A stretch of 49,833 nucleotides of DNA from an uncultured Gammaproteobacteria bacterium (GTDB taxonomy: Bacteria > Pseudomonadota > Gammaproteobacteria > SZUA-152): assembly GCA_913009875.1 (NCBI GenBank), contig CAJVYS010000007.1, positions 1 through 49,833 of the forward strand, in the 5' to 3' direction. Shown piece after piece: positions 33,839 through 42,808 of the stretch. Each line of letters begins with the position of its first letter. Position 1 is the stretch's first letter. The translations under genes and the position numbers were made by a program. Under the pieces are notes generated by a model. That model saw only the letters and a program-made list of their open reading frames with translations. It was not told where the DNA came from and did not search any database.

Positions 33839-36431
33839 TTGATGCGTCCAGCAATTCGCGCAGACGATAGAGGGCATCCAGTGCCTGACGTGGGGTGAGA
33901 TCGTCGGGCTTCGTTTCGCGCAGGGCGTCGAGGGCGGGATTGCTGGGATTTCCACTGTCTTCGCCGAACAGGGAAAACTGCTGCGCGGCTTGCGTCGCCG
34001 ACTGTTCGTGCAGGCTTTGTGCTTCCAGTCGTTTGAGGTGTTCGCGGGCACGCTGGATAACGGCAGATGGCACGCCGGCCAGGGCGGCGACCTGTAGGCC
34101 ATAACTTTGATTGGCAGGCCCTTCTTTTACACTGTGCATAAAGATAATGCCGTCGCCATGCTCGACGGCGTCGAGGTGCACATTGGCTACGTTGGGCAGG
34201 GTTTCCGGCAGGCTGGTGAGTTCAAAATAGTGCGTGGCGAAGAGGCTGAAGGCACGCACTTTGGCGGCCAGTTGTTCGGCGCAGGCCCAGGCCAGTGACA
34301 GGCCGTCGAAGGTGGATGTTCCGCGGCCGACTTCGTCCATCAATACCAGGCTGCGCTCAGTGGCATTGTGCAGGATATTGGCGGTCTCGGTCATTTCCAC
34401 CATGAAGGTGGAGCGGCCACCGGCGAGGTCGTCAGAGGCGCCGATACGGGTAAAGATGCGGTCGAAGGGACCGATCACGGCGCGCGTGGCGGGCACGAAG
34501 CTGCCGACGTGGGCAAGCAGGGTGATCAGCGCGATCTGGCGCATGTAGGTGGATTTGCCGCCCATGTTGGGGCCGGTGATGATCAGCATGCGGCGCTGCT
34601 CATCGAAGCGCACGTCGTTGGGAATGAACGGGTCGTCCAGCACTTGCTCCACCACCGGGTGACGACCGCCTTCGATCAAAAGGCCGGCTCTGTCGCTCAT
34701 TTCCGGCTGACACAGGTTGAGGCCCTCCGCGCGCTCTGACAGGTTGGCCAGGGCATCCAGTTCGGCCAGTGCCGCCGCCGAGTCTTGCAGGGCGGGCAGG
34801 TACTCCGCCAGATAATCGAACAATTCCTCATACAGTGCCTTTTCGCGTGCCAGGGCACGTTCACTGGCGCTCAGGGCCTTGTCTTCGAAGGCCTTGAGTT
34901 CGGGCGTGATGTAGCGCTCTGCACCTTTTAATGTCTGTCTACGGACATAGTCGGCGGGTACTTTGTCGGCGTGGATACGGCTGATTTCGATGTAATAGCC
35001 GTGCACGCGGTTGTAGGCGACTTTCAGTGCGCTGATGCCGGTGCGTTCGCGCTCGCGGGTTTCCAGGTCTAACAGGAATTGGCCAGCATCTTTTTTGATC
35101 GAGCGCAATTCATCCAGTTCTTCGTCGAAGCCGGGGGCGATGACACCGCCGTCGCGGATCAGTACCGGCGGCTCTTCGATGATGGCGCGGACGAGTAATT
35201 GATGCAGTTCGGGGTATTCGCCGATGCGTGCGTCGATGCCTTCCAGTGTGTGGCAGTCCTGACCGGTGAAGATGCCGGTGAGTGTGCTGTGCAGGCCGGG
35301 CAAGCGGCCGAGGGTGGTGCGCAGTTGGGTGAAATCACGCGGCCGTGCGCTGCGAATGGCGATGCGGGCGAGGATGCGTTCGACATCACCGACACTGCGC
35401 AGGGTTTCCTGCAGGTCTTCGAAGTGCCGCTGTTCCAGCAGTACCGCCACGGCCTGATGGCGTTGGCGCAGTTGTGTGTGATCGGCCAGTGGGCGATTGA
35501 TCCAGCGCCGTAGCAGGCGGCTGCCCATGGGCGTGCTGGTGCGATCCATGACCCAGGCGAGGGTGTGTTCGCGGCCACCACTGAGGTTGCTTTCCAGCTC
35601 CAGATTACGGCGACTGGCAGCGTCCAGCACGATGCTGTCTTCGCGTCGCTCCACGTGCAGGGCGCGGATGTGCGGCAGGGCGGTACGCTGGGTGTCCTTG
35701 ACATATTGCAGTGCACAACCGGCGCTGGCGATGGCAAGGCTCAGGCCGTCGCAGCCGAAGCCGGACAGGTCGCGGGTGCCGAATTGTTGGGTCAGCAGGC
35801 GCAGGGCGGTGTCCAGCTCGAAATGCCACGGGGCCTGATTACGTAGTCCGCAGCGTTCGCCGTCGATGGGCACGGCGGCGTCTTGGTTGACCAGCAGTTC
35901 GGCCGGGTTCAGGCGTTCGATCTCGCCATTCAGGGCCTCGTGCCCTTCCACCTCTAATACGGAAAAGCGGCCGCTGGTGACGTCCAGCGCGGCGATACCA
36001 TAGCGGCCATGCTCGCCGGTGACGGCAACGACGAGGCTGTCGCGGCGCTCTTCCAGCAGCACCTCGTCGGTGACTGTGCCGGGGGTGACGATACGCATGA
36101 CCTTGCGTTCCACCGGCCCCTTGCTCTTGGCCGGGTCGCCGATCTGTTCGCAGATGGCGACGGATTCGCCCAACCGCACCAGTTTGGCGAGATAGCCATC
36201 GGCGGCATGGTAGGGGATACCGGCCATGGGGATGGGTTCGCCATTGGACTTGCCGCGTGCGGTGAGGGTGATGTTTAGCAGGCGTGCGGCCTTTCTGGCA
36301 TCGTCAAAAAACAGCTCATAGAAATCGCCCATGCGGTAGAACAGCAGGGTGTCCGGGAAGTCAGCCTTGAGACGCAGAAATTGCTGCATCATGGGGGTGT
36401 GCTGGGATGTCTTTTTGCTGTTAGCGGGCAT
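33834..36431 (-). CDS. mutS: DNA mismatch repair protein MutS
   Basis: It recognises mismatches and recruits MutL. With the start at 36431 ([20 protein letters not shown]) it has 865 residues; the longer frame to 36554 translates REP DNA (MGAASAAII). The mismatch-contacting motif [15 protein letters not shown] (Phe-x-Glu region) is near the N-terminus. The Walker A motif [13 protein letters not shown] and [16 protein letters not shown] are in the C-terminal ATPase domain. The C-terminal tail [18 protein letters not shown] is the tetramerisation segment. It is not operonic with its neighbours by spacing. Confidence 0.98.
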   Translation of the reverse strand: MPANSKKTSQHTPMMQQFLRLKADFPDTLLFYRMGDFYELFFDDARKAARLLNITLTARGKSNGEPIPMAGIPYHAADGYLAKLVRLGESVAICEQIGDPAKSKGPVERKVMRIVTPGTVTDEVLLEERRDSLVVAVTGEHGRYGIAALDVTSGRFSVLEVEGHEALNGEIERLNPAELLVNQDAAVPIDGERCGLRNQAPWHFELDTALRLLTQQFGTRDLSGFGCDGLSLAIASAGCALQYVKDTQRTALPHIRALHVERREDSIVLDAASRRNLELESNLSGGREHTLAWVMDRTSTPMGSRLLRRWINRPLADHTQLRQRHQAVAVLLEQRHFEDLQETLRSVGDVERILARIAIRSARPRDFTQLRTTLGRLPGLHSTLTGIFTGQDCHTLEGIDARIGEYPELHQLLVRAIIEEPPVLIRDGGVIAPGFDEELDELRSIKKDAGQFLLDLETRERERTGISALKVAYNRVHGYYIEISRIHADKVPADYVRRQTLKGAERYITPELKAFEDKALSASERALAREKALYEELFDYLAEYLPALQDSAAALAELDALANLSERAEGLNLCQPEMSDRAGLLIEGGRHPVVEQVLDDPFIPNDVRFDEQRRMLIITGPNMGGKSTYMRQIALITLLAHVGSFVPATRAVIGPFDRIFTRIGASDDLAGGRSTFMVEMTETANILHNATERSLVLMDEVGRGTSTFDGLSLAWACAEQLAAKVRAFSLFATHYFELTSLPETLPNVANVHLDAVEHGDGIIFMHSVKEGPANQSYGLQVAALAGVPSAVIQRAREHLKRLEAQSLHEQSATQAAQQFSLFGEDSGNPSNPALDALRETKPDDLTPRQALDALYRLRELLDASK

Positions 36432-36530
36432 GGCTTCAGATTGTATTGGGAGCAGGCTGGGTTTGTGCGCGACAGGTGTTGCTGCACACGTGTTCTGTTT
36501 TTGGGGACTTCTGATCCATTTTCTGAATAT

Positions 36531-36620
36531 TATCGCGGCTGAAGCCGCTCCCACAATTTATAAAACAGCAACTTCTGTAACAAAATGTGAGAAGCATCGC
36601 GGGCAAGGCCCGCTCCTGCA
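36531..36620. repeat. Two REP units of different type upstream of mutS
   Basis: Type 1, TATCGCGGCTGAAGCCGCTC (stem 36535-36548), is followed by type 2, CATCGCGGGCAAGGCCCGCT (from 36595), ending CCTGCA. They match the two REP types at 39296-39459. Both lie between the convergently spaced sulfurtransferase end and the mutS start. Confidence 0.85.
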
Positions 36621-36627
36621 AATAGTC

Positions 36628-37440
36628 TCAGGCTTCGATGGGTGTGTCGGGGCTGTTGCCCCAGTCGGACCACGAACCGGGGTAGCCTTTGATATTCGGA
36701 TAGCCAAGGACTTTCAGCACGAAATAGGTCAGTGCCGAGCGGTGATGGGTCTGACAATAAGTGATCACGGTTTTATCGGCGGTGATGCCTTTGCCTTCGA
36801 GCAGGGCACGCAGGTCCATTTCGGACTTCAGGCGCATGTTGCGTGATTTGTCCATGACCTCGAACCAGTCGATGTTTATGGCGCCGGGGATGTGGCCGCC
36901 GCGTTCCGCGAATTTCTTTTTACCACTGTATTCCTGAGGGGAGCGGGAGTCCCACAGCACCACACCGGGGTCGTTCAAATGGCTGAGGATGTAGTCGCGG
37001 CTGGCCAACGGGGCATCGGTGATGTTGACCGGGTATTCACTCTGCACCGGGTGGTGTGCGGTGATTTCCAGCGAGTGACCTTCGTTGGCCCAGCTGAACA
37101 GGCCGCCGTTGAGCAGTGCGCCTTTCTTGTGGCCGACGGTATCCAGCGTCCACAGAAAGCGCGCCGCGCGGCCACCACCTTCGTCATCGTAGGCGACGAC
37201 CTGGGTTTTCGGGGTGAGGCCGATGCCGGAAAAAATATTGCCGAGGCTGGTGGCATCCGGCAGCAGGCCCATGCGCGGCTTGTTCAGGCGTACGATCTGC
37301 GAGTAGTCAAGATGCACCGCAGCGGGGATGTGGCCCTTGGCAAAGGTTTCTGGCTTGCACAGGTCGACCACCAGCAGGCCGTCGCGGCCGAGTTGTTGTT
37401 CCAATTGTTCGGGTTCGATGACGAGGGGCATGTTTTTCAT
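36628..37440 (-). CDS. Rhodanese-type thiosulfate/3-mercaptopyruvate sulfurtransferase
   Basis: The 270-residue protein has two rhodanese domains. The inactive N-terminal one holds LLVVDLCKPETFAKGHIPAAVHLDY. The catalytic one holds VVLWDSRSPQEYSG, GHIPGAINIDW and the active-site Cys 229 in VITYCQTHHRSALTYFVL. The loop CQTHHRS is unlike CRSGR-type mercaptopyruvate enzymes and closer to thiosulfate sulfurtransferases, but the substrate cannot be fixed from sequence. It follows pilU by 20 bases on the same strand and is probably co-transcribed. Confidence 0.9.
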   Translation of the reverse strand: MKNMPLVIEPEQLEQQLGRDGLLVVDLCKPETFAKGHIPAAVHLDYSQIVRLNKPRMGLLPDATSLGNIFSGIGLTPKTQVVAYDDEGGGRAARFLWTLDTVGHKKGALLNGGLFSWANEGHSLEITAHHPVQSEYPVNITDAPLASRDYILSHLNDPGVVLWDSRSPQEYSGKKKFAERGGHIPGAINIDWFEVMDKSRNMRLKSEMDLRALLEGKGITADKTVITYCQTHHRSALTYFVLKVLGYPNIKGYPGSWSDWGNSPDTPIEA

Positions 37441-37460
37441 GGGCTATCTTCTTTTCTACG

Positions 37461-38582
37461 TTATTTTACTTCTTCGGGTTCGGGGGGCTCGCCGGGCTGC
37501 GCGAGATTGCTGCCAGGGGTGATGCCGGAGAGGCGCATCTGCAGGCGCATATTACTCATGGAGTCGGCATAGGCAAGGGCGGTTTCCTCGCTGATGCGAC
37601 CCTCGACATACAGCTCGTACAGCGACTGGTCCATGGTGCGCATGCCGGAATTGGCATCCTTTTCCATCACGTCCACCAGTGAGACAAAGTCGCCGCGGCG
37701 GATGAGGTCGCGCACGCGCGAGGTGGAGAGCAGCATTTCCACCGCCACGGTGCGCCCGCCTTCGAGGGTGGGCACCAGCACCTGTGAGATCACGGCCTTG
37801 ACGTTCTGCGCCAGGGTGATGTAGAGCAGGTCGCGCTTTTCCTGCGGGAACATGTTGACGATGCGCTCGAAGACCTGGCTGGCATTGTTGGCGTGCAGGG
37901 TGGCCAGGCACAGATGGCCGGTGTCGGAGAATTCCAGCACGTCCTCCATGATTTCGTGTTCGCGGATTTCGCCGATCATCAGCATGTCCGGTGATTGGCG
38001 CAGGGCGTTGACGAGGGCCTTGTGATAGGAGTTGGTGTCGACGCCGATTTCACGCTGATTTACCACCGACTGCTTGTGCTGCAGGATGTATTCGATGGGG
38101 TCTTCGACGGTGATGATGTGGCTGATGGTGTTGCTGTTGCGGTGGTCGATCATCGCCGCCAGGGTGGTGGACTTGCCGGCACCGGACGGACCGACCACCA
38201 GGATCAGGCCGCGCTTGAGCATCACCAGATCCTGCAGCATGTCGGGCACGCCCAGGGTTTCGAAACCGGGTACTTCAAAGGGCACGGCGCGGATTACCAT
38301 GCTGATCTCGCCACGCTGGTGGAAGACGTTGAAACGAAAGCGGCCGATGCCGGGCACGGTGTAGCCGAGGCTGATCTCCAGTTCTTCCTCGAAGGCCTCG
38401 GCATGCTCCTTGCGCATCACCAGTTTGGCCATCTGATCCGTCATGCCCGGCGCCAACGGCTGAATGGGGTGGGGTTGCAGGGCGCCGTTGATACGGAAGG
38501 CGGGGGGAGATCCTGTGCTCAGGAACAGATCCGAGGCGCCACTGGACACCATTTCTTTTAACAGTTTGGAAAGGAGTTCCAT
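37461..38582 (-). CDS. pilU: Type IV pilus retraction-type ATPase PilU
   Basis: A PilT/VirB11-family ATPase of 373 residues that assists pilus retraction. It shows Walker A GPSGAGKST at 131-139, the Asp box ITVEDPIEYILQHKQS, Walker B region LMIGEIREHEIM and the His box TGHLCLATLHANNA. The N-terminal ASDLFLSTGSPP and the length favour PilU over PilT, but no pilT lies beside it to confirm this. The PilT pattern AIRNLIRE is replaced by RVRDLIRRGDF, as in PilU. Confidence 0.88.
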   Translation of the reverse strand: MELLSKLLKEMVSSGASDLFLSTGSPPAFRINGALQPHPIQPLAPGMTDQMAKLVMRKEHAEAFEEELEISLGYTVPGIGRFRFNVFHQRGEISMVIRAVPFEVPGFETLGVPDMLQDLVMLKRGLILVVGPSGAGKSTTLAAMIDHRNSNTISHIITVEDPIEYILQHKQSVVNQREIGVDTNSYHKALVNALRQSPDMLMIGEIREHEIMEDVLEFSDTGHLCLATLHANNASQVFERIVNMFPQEKRDLLYITLAQNVKAVISQVLVPTLEGGRTVAVEMLLSTSRVRDLIRRGDFVSLVDVMEKDANSGMRTMDQSLYELYVEGRISEETALAYADSMSNMRLQMRLSGITPGSNLAQPGEPPEPEEVK

Positions 38583-38908
38583 GCCGTGTTTTTACCTTAC
38601 TTCGTGCCGGGAAAATGGGAGCCTGGCATCGGGCGCAGGCCGGAAGCGGTGAGTGTAACAAAATTTGCGGCCCGGATTGGGCGACGGCGTATTGAACCTA
38701 ATCAGCTGAATCTACTCGGCACCTACTCTTGTGTCGCCTACCAATAGTTTCAGTCCACCATAGAGACACAAGAATCCACAGGGGAGTTGGCTACCCATCC
38801 TGTGCGCACAGCGCACACTACACCTATCCGTAGCGTGTGCTGTGCGCACGGCGGCATAGACTCATTTTGATTGAAGGGCAGAATCCGCCGCGGGGCGAAC
38901 GAGGGTGG
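38583..38908. other. Intergenic region before pilU
   Basis: These 326 bases hold the dispersed repeat at 38801-38850 and no credible gene. Nothing else distinct is seen. Confidence 0.6.
38801..38850. repeat. Dispersed palindromic repeat, GCGCAC family, copy 2
   Basis: TGTGCGCACAGCGCACACTA, then CACCT, then CCGTAGCGTGTGCTGTGCGC match copy 1 at 2493-2539 with few differences. Here the outer arms TGTGCGCAC and GTGCGCACG are more complete. Confidence 0.7.
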
Positions 38909-39244
38909 TCAGGCGGTCCTTTTCAGCGGGGCTTCATGCAGGCAGATGACGTTTTCAGTCTTGCGGCGTGGGCGGGCGACTGCTGACTCGACAGGCATTG
39001 GGGGCGGGGTAATGGAGAGAATCTCGAACTGGCTGCCCGAGCCTTGAAAGGCCAGCATCAGGGTGAATTCCTCCAAGCGGTCGAGTCCGTCGTGCAGGGT
39101 CAGTTCCAGTGCCTGGTGATCTCGTTTTGAGGTGCTGTTGGGGACGCCGTTCACATGGCCGCTCTCGTGTGAGGTTATCCTTAACGTCGGTATTGCCACA
39201 CGGAAACTTGAGTATTCGCTGTAGATACTATTTCTCTCCCTCAA
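38909..39244 (-). CDS. Hypothetical protein (up to 111 aa)
   Basis: I do not recognise it. The longest frame would start with TTG at 39244; a later GTG at about 39196 is equally possible. The segment LELTLHDGLDRLEEFTLMLA and FEILSITPPPMPVES looks protein-like, and the rest is low in information. There are no membrane helices or metal motifs. It is isolated between repeat-rich regions. It could also be a decayed gene or a chance frame. Confidence 0.35.
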   Translation of the reverse strand: MRERNSIYSEYSSFRVAIPTLRITSHESGHVNGVPNSTSKRDHQALELTLHDGLDRLEEFTLMLAFQGSGSQFEILSITPPPMPVESAVARPRRKTENVICLHEAPLKRTA

Positions 39245-39295
39245 GCACCTGCCTCTGTGTAGGGGGGGTAGCGTCTGAGCATGCAGAGCCGTGTG

Positions 39296-39459
39296 TGTAG
39301 GAGTGGGTCATGCCCGCGAAAAGCAACAAAAAACAACCTGTGCGGCTTCAGCCGCGAAGAAGGCGGGTTCATTCGCGGCTGAAGCCGCTCCCACAATATT
39401 TGCGATAACAATCCCGGCGGTGAGGAATAAAACCATCGCGGGCATGGCCTGCTCCTACA
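39296..39459. repeat. Nested cluster of four REP units (BIME)
   Basis: The order is type 2 inverted (TGTAGGAGTGGGTCATGCCC, from 39296), type 1 inverted (TGCGGCTTCAGCCGCGAA, 39341-39358), type 1 forward (TTCGCGGCTGAAGCCGCTCC, from 39372) and type 2 forward (ATCGCGGGCATGGCCTGCTC, from 39435). The arrangement is symmetric, so the region can form a large cruciform or hairpin. Confidence 0.88.
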
Positions 39460-39511
39460 CTCAATGGATTTCTCTGCCTCGGTCGTGGAAGAATTCTTTA
39501 GTAGTGTAGTT

Positions 39512-39579
39512 CTGTAGGGTGGCCCCCCCACCAGGGGCGTACCGGCAAGAACGCCCGGTGGGTGGTGTCCACCCTACAG
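39512..39579. repeat. Inverted repeat with GTAGGGTGG ends
   Basis: CTGTAGGGTGG (39512-39522) is exactly complementary to CCACCCTACAG (39569-39579). Inner GGGCGT and ACGCCC also pair. It lies just after the suhB stop codon (minus strand) and could serve as its terminator. Confidence 0.7.
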
Positions 39580-39587
39580 TTTGCCGG

Positions 39588-40388
39588 TTAGCGCAGCAGG
39601 TCTTCCGTCAGGTGCGGGCGAATGGCCTGCAGAACGGCCTTGAATACCTTGGGATTACCGGCCACTACGTTGCCGCTGTCGAGGTATTCGTTGCCGCCGC
39701 CGAAGTCGCTCACCAGTCCGCCGGCTTCCTGCACCAGCAGTGCGCCGGCGGCGGTATCCCAAGGACTGAGACCGATTTCCCAGAAACCATCGAGACGTCC
39801 GGCTGCCACGTAAGCCAGATCCAGTGCCGCGGAACCGGGACGGCGGATGCCGGCGGTCATGGGGAACAGGGCGCGGAAGGTGGCCAGGTAGACATCGAGG
39901 TGTTGCTGTTGCTTGAACGGAAAACCGGTACCGAGCAGGGCGCCGTCCAGTCCGCGGTGCTTGCTGACGCGGATCCGGCGGTCATTGAGCTGTGCGCCGG
40001 CACCGCGGCTGGCGGTGAACAGCTCCTGGCGTGTGGGATCGTAGATCACCGCCTGCTCCAGCCGGCCGCGTACCTTGAGGGCGATGGAGACGGCGTATTG
40101 GGGAAAGCCATGCAGGAAATTGGTGGTGCCGTCCAGCGGGTCGATGATCCACTGGTATTCGGGATTGCTGCCCTGCTCGCCGCTTTCCTCGGCGAGGATG
40201 CTGTGATCGGGAAAGGCATCGCGCAGGATCTCGATAATGATCTGCTCGGCCTGCCGGTCCACCTGGCTGACGAAGTCATTGGGGGCCTTGGTAACGATGT
40301 CGAGACGGTCGATGTCATCGGCGCAGCGGGCGATGTGATTGCCAGCGCGGCGGGCGGCGCGAACCGCGATATTGAGCATGGGATGCAT
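39588..40388 (-). CDS. suhB: Inositol-1-monophosphatase family protein SuhB
   Basis: The start at 40388 (MHPMLNIAVRAARRAG) gives 266 residues, as in E. coli SuhB; the longer frame to 40871 overlaps trmJ and is not used. Metal-binding motifs are LAEESGE (about 66-72), WIIDPLDGTTNF (80-91) and the C-terminal SPWDTAAGALLVQEAGG. SuhB dephosphorylates inositol monophosphate and also takes part in rRNA antitermination. The divergent neighbour trmJ reproduces the E. coli arrangement. Confidence 0.96.
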   Translation of the reverse strand: MHPMLNIAVRAARRAGNHIARCADDIDRLDIVTKAPNDFVSQVDRQAEQIIIEILRDAFPDHSILAEESGEQGSNPEYQWIIDPLDGTTNFLHGFPQYAVSIALKVRGRLEQAVIYDPTRQELFTASRGAGAQLNDRRIRVSKHRGLDGALLGTGFPFKQQQHLDVYLATFRALFPMTAGIRRPGSAALDLAYVAAGRLDGFWEIGLSPWDTAAGALLVQEAGGLVSDFGGGNEYLDSGNVVAGNPKVFKAVLQAIRPHLTEDLLR

Positions 40389-40520
40389 AGGATATCTGTG
40401 TTGGCTTTTGCTGCGGGAAAGGCGGCGCGACTTTAGCAGAATTGGTTCGCCATTGCACTTCCACCGTGCCGTGGCAGGCGGTGGTTTCACAAGTGCGGAG
40501 ACTCGGGTAAGGTGTGCGCG

Positions 40521-41252
40521 ATGTTGAACAGGGTCAGAATTGTCTTGGTGGATACCTCCCACCCCGGGAACATCGGCGCGGTGGCGCGGGCGATGAAGAA
40601 CATGTGCCTGAGCCAGCTGTATCTGGTGCAGCCACAGCAGTTTCCCCATGCCGGGGCGACGGCGCGTGCATCCGGCGCCGATGACCTGCTGGCCGCGGCG
40701 GTGGTGTGCGATTCGCTGCCGGAGGCGCTGGCGGGTTGCGGGCTGGTGGTGGGCGCCAGTGCGCGCCTGCGGCACCTGAAGCTGCCGCAGTGGGATCCGC
40801 GCCAGTGTGCCGAACGGGTGGTCGAAGAGGCCCGGCAGCGGGACGTGGCGATCATCTTTGGTCGCGAGCACTCAGGGCTGACCAACGAAGAACTGGCACT
40901 GTGCCATTATCTGATGCATATCCCCAGCAATCCGGACTATAGTTCGCTGAATATCGCCGCTGCGGTACAGGTCGTCACCTATGAGCTGCAGATGGCGAGT
41001 GGCTCACCGAATGTGGAGGCAGCCGAAAGTGAATCGGAGCCGCCGGTCAGCGCCGACGAGATGGAGCGTTTTTATACCCACCTGCGTGAGACCCTGGTGG
41101 ATATCGGCTTTCTCAACCCGGATAACCCGCGAGTGATGATGCGCCGTCTGCGGCGCCTGTTTAATCGTGCCCGCCCCAATCAGGTGGAGATGAATATTCT
41201 CCGTGGCATTCTCACCGCCAGCCAGAAGCCGCGTCCGCGGCCAGAAAAATAA
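40521..41252 (+). CDS. trmJ: tRNA (cytidine/uridine-2'-O-)-methyltransferase TrmJ
   Basis: A SPOUT methyltransferase that modifies position 32 of tRNAs. ATG 40521 (MLNRVRIVLVDTSHPGNIGA) gives 243 residues, normal for TrmJ. Knot motifs are GNIGAVARAMKNMCLSQLYLV, IIFGREHSGLTNEELALC and HIPSNPDYSSLNIAAAVQVV. The C-terminal extension (MERFYTHLRETLVDIGFLNP) is typical of the TrmJ group. It is divergent from suhB and upstream of cysE. Confidence 0.95.
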   Translation: MLNRVRIVLVDTSHPGNIGAVARAMKNMCLSQLYLVQPQQFPHAGATARASGADDLLAAAVVCDSLPEALAGCGLVVGASARLRHLKLPQWDPRQCAERVVEEARQRDVAIIFGREHSGLTNEELALCHYLMHIPSNPDYSSLNIAAAVQVVTYELQMASGSPNVEAAESESEPPVSADEMERFYTHLRETLVDIGFLNPDNPRVMMRRLRRLFNRARPNQVEMNILRGILTASQKPRPRPEK

Positions 41253-41291
41253 TTTCGTAGTTACTTATGGGGGTATTATACTCCTGTTCAG

Positions 41292-41308
41292 CCTACCTTC
41301 AGGGTAGG
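41292..41308 (+). promoter_or_regulatory. Small hairpin in the cysE leader
   Basis: CCTACC, loop TTCAG and GGTAGG form a six-pair stem 38 bases before cysE. No T-run follows, so it may be a leader structure rather than a terminator for trmJ. TATTAT at about 41273 just upstream could be a -10 box. Confidence 0.35.
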
Positions 41309-41346
41309 GTATTACTGTTCATATGTTGAGTGTTTCAGACGGGAAC

Positions 41347-42171
41347 ATGTTTAAACAGATTCGTGAAGACATCCGCTGCGTGTTTGACCGCGACCCGGCG
41401 GCACGCACCATTTTCGAGGTGCTGACCACCTACCCAGGGGTGCACGCGCTGATGTTTCATCGCCTGAGCCACGGCCTCTGGCGCCTGGGGCTGCGCTGGC
41501 TGGCGCGCTGGATTTCCGCCCTCAGCCGCTGGTTGACGGGTATCGAGATCCACCCCGGCGCCCGCATCGGCCAGCGCTTTTTCATCGATCACGGCATGGG
41601 CGTGGTGATCGGCGAGACGGCGGAGATCGGTGATGACTGCACCCTCTACCACGGTGTCACCCTGGGTGGCACCAGTTGGGAGAAGGGCAAGCGCCATCCC
41701 ACCCTGGGCAACAACGTGGTGGTGGGCGCCGGTGCCAAGGTGCTGGGGCCGATCATCCTCGGCGATGGCGTGCGGGTAGGTTCCAATTCGGTGGTGGTGA
41801 AGGACGTGTTGTCCGGCGCCACCGTGGTGGGCGTGCCGGGGCGGGTGGTTTGCCCGGATCGTTCCGAGGCCGAGCGTCGCCGCCACGCCACCGCGCAGAA
41901 GCTGGGTTTCGACGCCTACGGTGCTACCCAGGATGCGCCGGACCCGGTGGCCAATGCCATCAACAGCCTGCTGGATCATGTGCATGTTATGGACAGCAAG
42001 ATGGAAACCATGTGCGCTGCGCTCAAGCGCCTGGATGCCGAATATGCGGATGTTGCCCTGCCTGAGCTGGGCGATTGCAGCATTTCGGATGCCATCGCAG
42101 AGGTAGAGGATGTTACCGAAGAGATGGACGGCACGGATGCAAAGCGCGAAAGACTGGACGAGCCGAATTAA
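41347..42171 (+). CDS. cysE: Serine O-acetyltransferase
   Basis: It makes O-acetylserine, the precursor of cysteine. The 274-residue frame from ATG 41347 ([20 protein letters not shown]) is preferred; an in-frame ATG at 41323 would add eight residues. The left-handed beta-helix hexapeptide repeats run through [40 protein letters not shown] and [18 protein letters not shown]. The long acidic tail is variable. This short CysE type commonly precedes iscR, and its product feeds the cysteine desulfurases in the next operon. Confidence 0.95.
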   Translation: MFKQIREDIRCVFDRDPAARTIFEVLTTYPGVHALMFHRLSHGLWRLGLRWLARWISALSRWLTGIEIHPGARIGQRFFIDHGMGVVIGETAEIGDDCTLYHGVTLGGTSWEKGKRHPTLGNNVVVGAGAKVLGPIILGDGVRVGSNSVVVKDVLSGATVVGVPGRVVCPDRSEAERRRHATAQKLGFDAYGATQDAPDPVANAINSLLDHVHVMDSKMETMCAALKRLDAEYADVALPELGDCSISDAIAEVEDVTEEMDGTDAKRERLDEPN

Positions 42172-42172
42172 C

Positions 42173-42223
42173 TTGACTTTGTTGCTTGGTTATAGATAAT
42201 AACCAACTAATTAGGTAAAGTAT
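42173..42223 (+). promoter_or_regulatory. isc operon promoter with an IscR type-1-like operator
   Basis: TTGACT (42173-42178) starts right after the cysE stop codon, and TAATAA at 42197-42202 or ATAATA one base earlier is the -10 box. A 25-base site at 42199-42223 starting ATAACCAACTAATTAGG agrees with the IscR type-1 consensus at about 20 of 25 positions by eye. Its overlap with the -10 box predicts repression by [2Fe-2S]-IscR, as in E. coli. Confidence 0.7.
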
Positions 42224-42334
42224 TGGCTCGGTCAAGCGAAGGTGGGCACATTGCTTGTGTTGCCCGGTTAATCACAAGGGACAGGCATGCGGTACGTGCC
42301 GAGCCTGATGTTAAATGCCGCAGGAGAGAGATTG

Positions 42335-42790
42335 ATGAGACTGACAACCAAGGGTCGTTATGCCGTAACCGCAATGCTGGATTTGGCGCTGCACGCCACC
42401 GACCGGCCGATTACGCTGGCGGATATCTCCCAGCGCCAGGGTATCTCCCTGTCCTATCTGGAACAGCTGTTTTCCCGTCTGCGCAAACAGGGTCTGGTGA
42501 TCAGCGCCCGCGGGCCGGGCGGCGGCTACCGCCTGAGCCGTGCCGCCGATGAAATCAATGTGGCGGCCGTCATCACCGCGGTGGATGAAAAGGTTCACGT
42601 TACCAAGTGTGAAGGACGCGGCGACTGCCAGAATGGCGAGGCCTGCCTGACCCACGAACTGTGGTGTGATCTCAGCGCACAGATTTATAACTTCCTCGAT
42701 GGCATCACCCTGGGTCAGCTGGTGAAACGAGAATTCGTGCAGGAAGTCAATCTGCGTCAGGAGCGACAGGTGGCCGGCCTGCGCGGCTGA
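42335..42790 (+). CDS. iscR: Fe-S cluster-sensing regulator IscR
   Basis: An Rrf2-family repressor of 151 residues starting [27 protein letters not shown] precedes ATG 42335, and an upstream in-frame start at 42287 is not needed. The winged helix includes [20 protein letters not shown] and [20 protein letters not shown]. The [2Fe-2S] ligands C92, C98, C104 and H107 are all present ([20 protein letters not shown]), at the same numbers as in E. coli. It is the first gene of the isc operon and probably represses it through the site overlapping its promoter. Confidence 0.97.
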   Translation: MRLTTKGRYAVTAMLDLALHATDRPITLADISQRQGISLSYLEQLFSRLRKQGLVISARGPGGGYRLSRAADEINVAAVITAVDEKVHVTKCEGRGDCQNGEACLTHELWCDLSAQIYNFLDGITLGQLVKREFVQEVNLRQERQVAGLRG

Positions 42791-42808
42791 CACCCTGCGG
42801 ATATCGGC

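Larger units (their letters stand above)
39245..39587. other. REP-rich intergenic region before suhB's 3' end
   Basis: These 343 bases contain the nested REP cluster at 39296-39459 and the inverted repeat at 39512-39579. No gene is seen. Confidence 0.7.

Noticed and set aside
36432-36554. N-terminal extension of MutS
   Set aside because: It is REP-derived peptide (MGAASAAII) absent from the MutS family.
40389-40871. Long N-terminal extension of SuhB
   Set aside because: It overlaps trmJ on the other strand, and family length fits the start at 40388.
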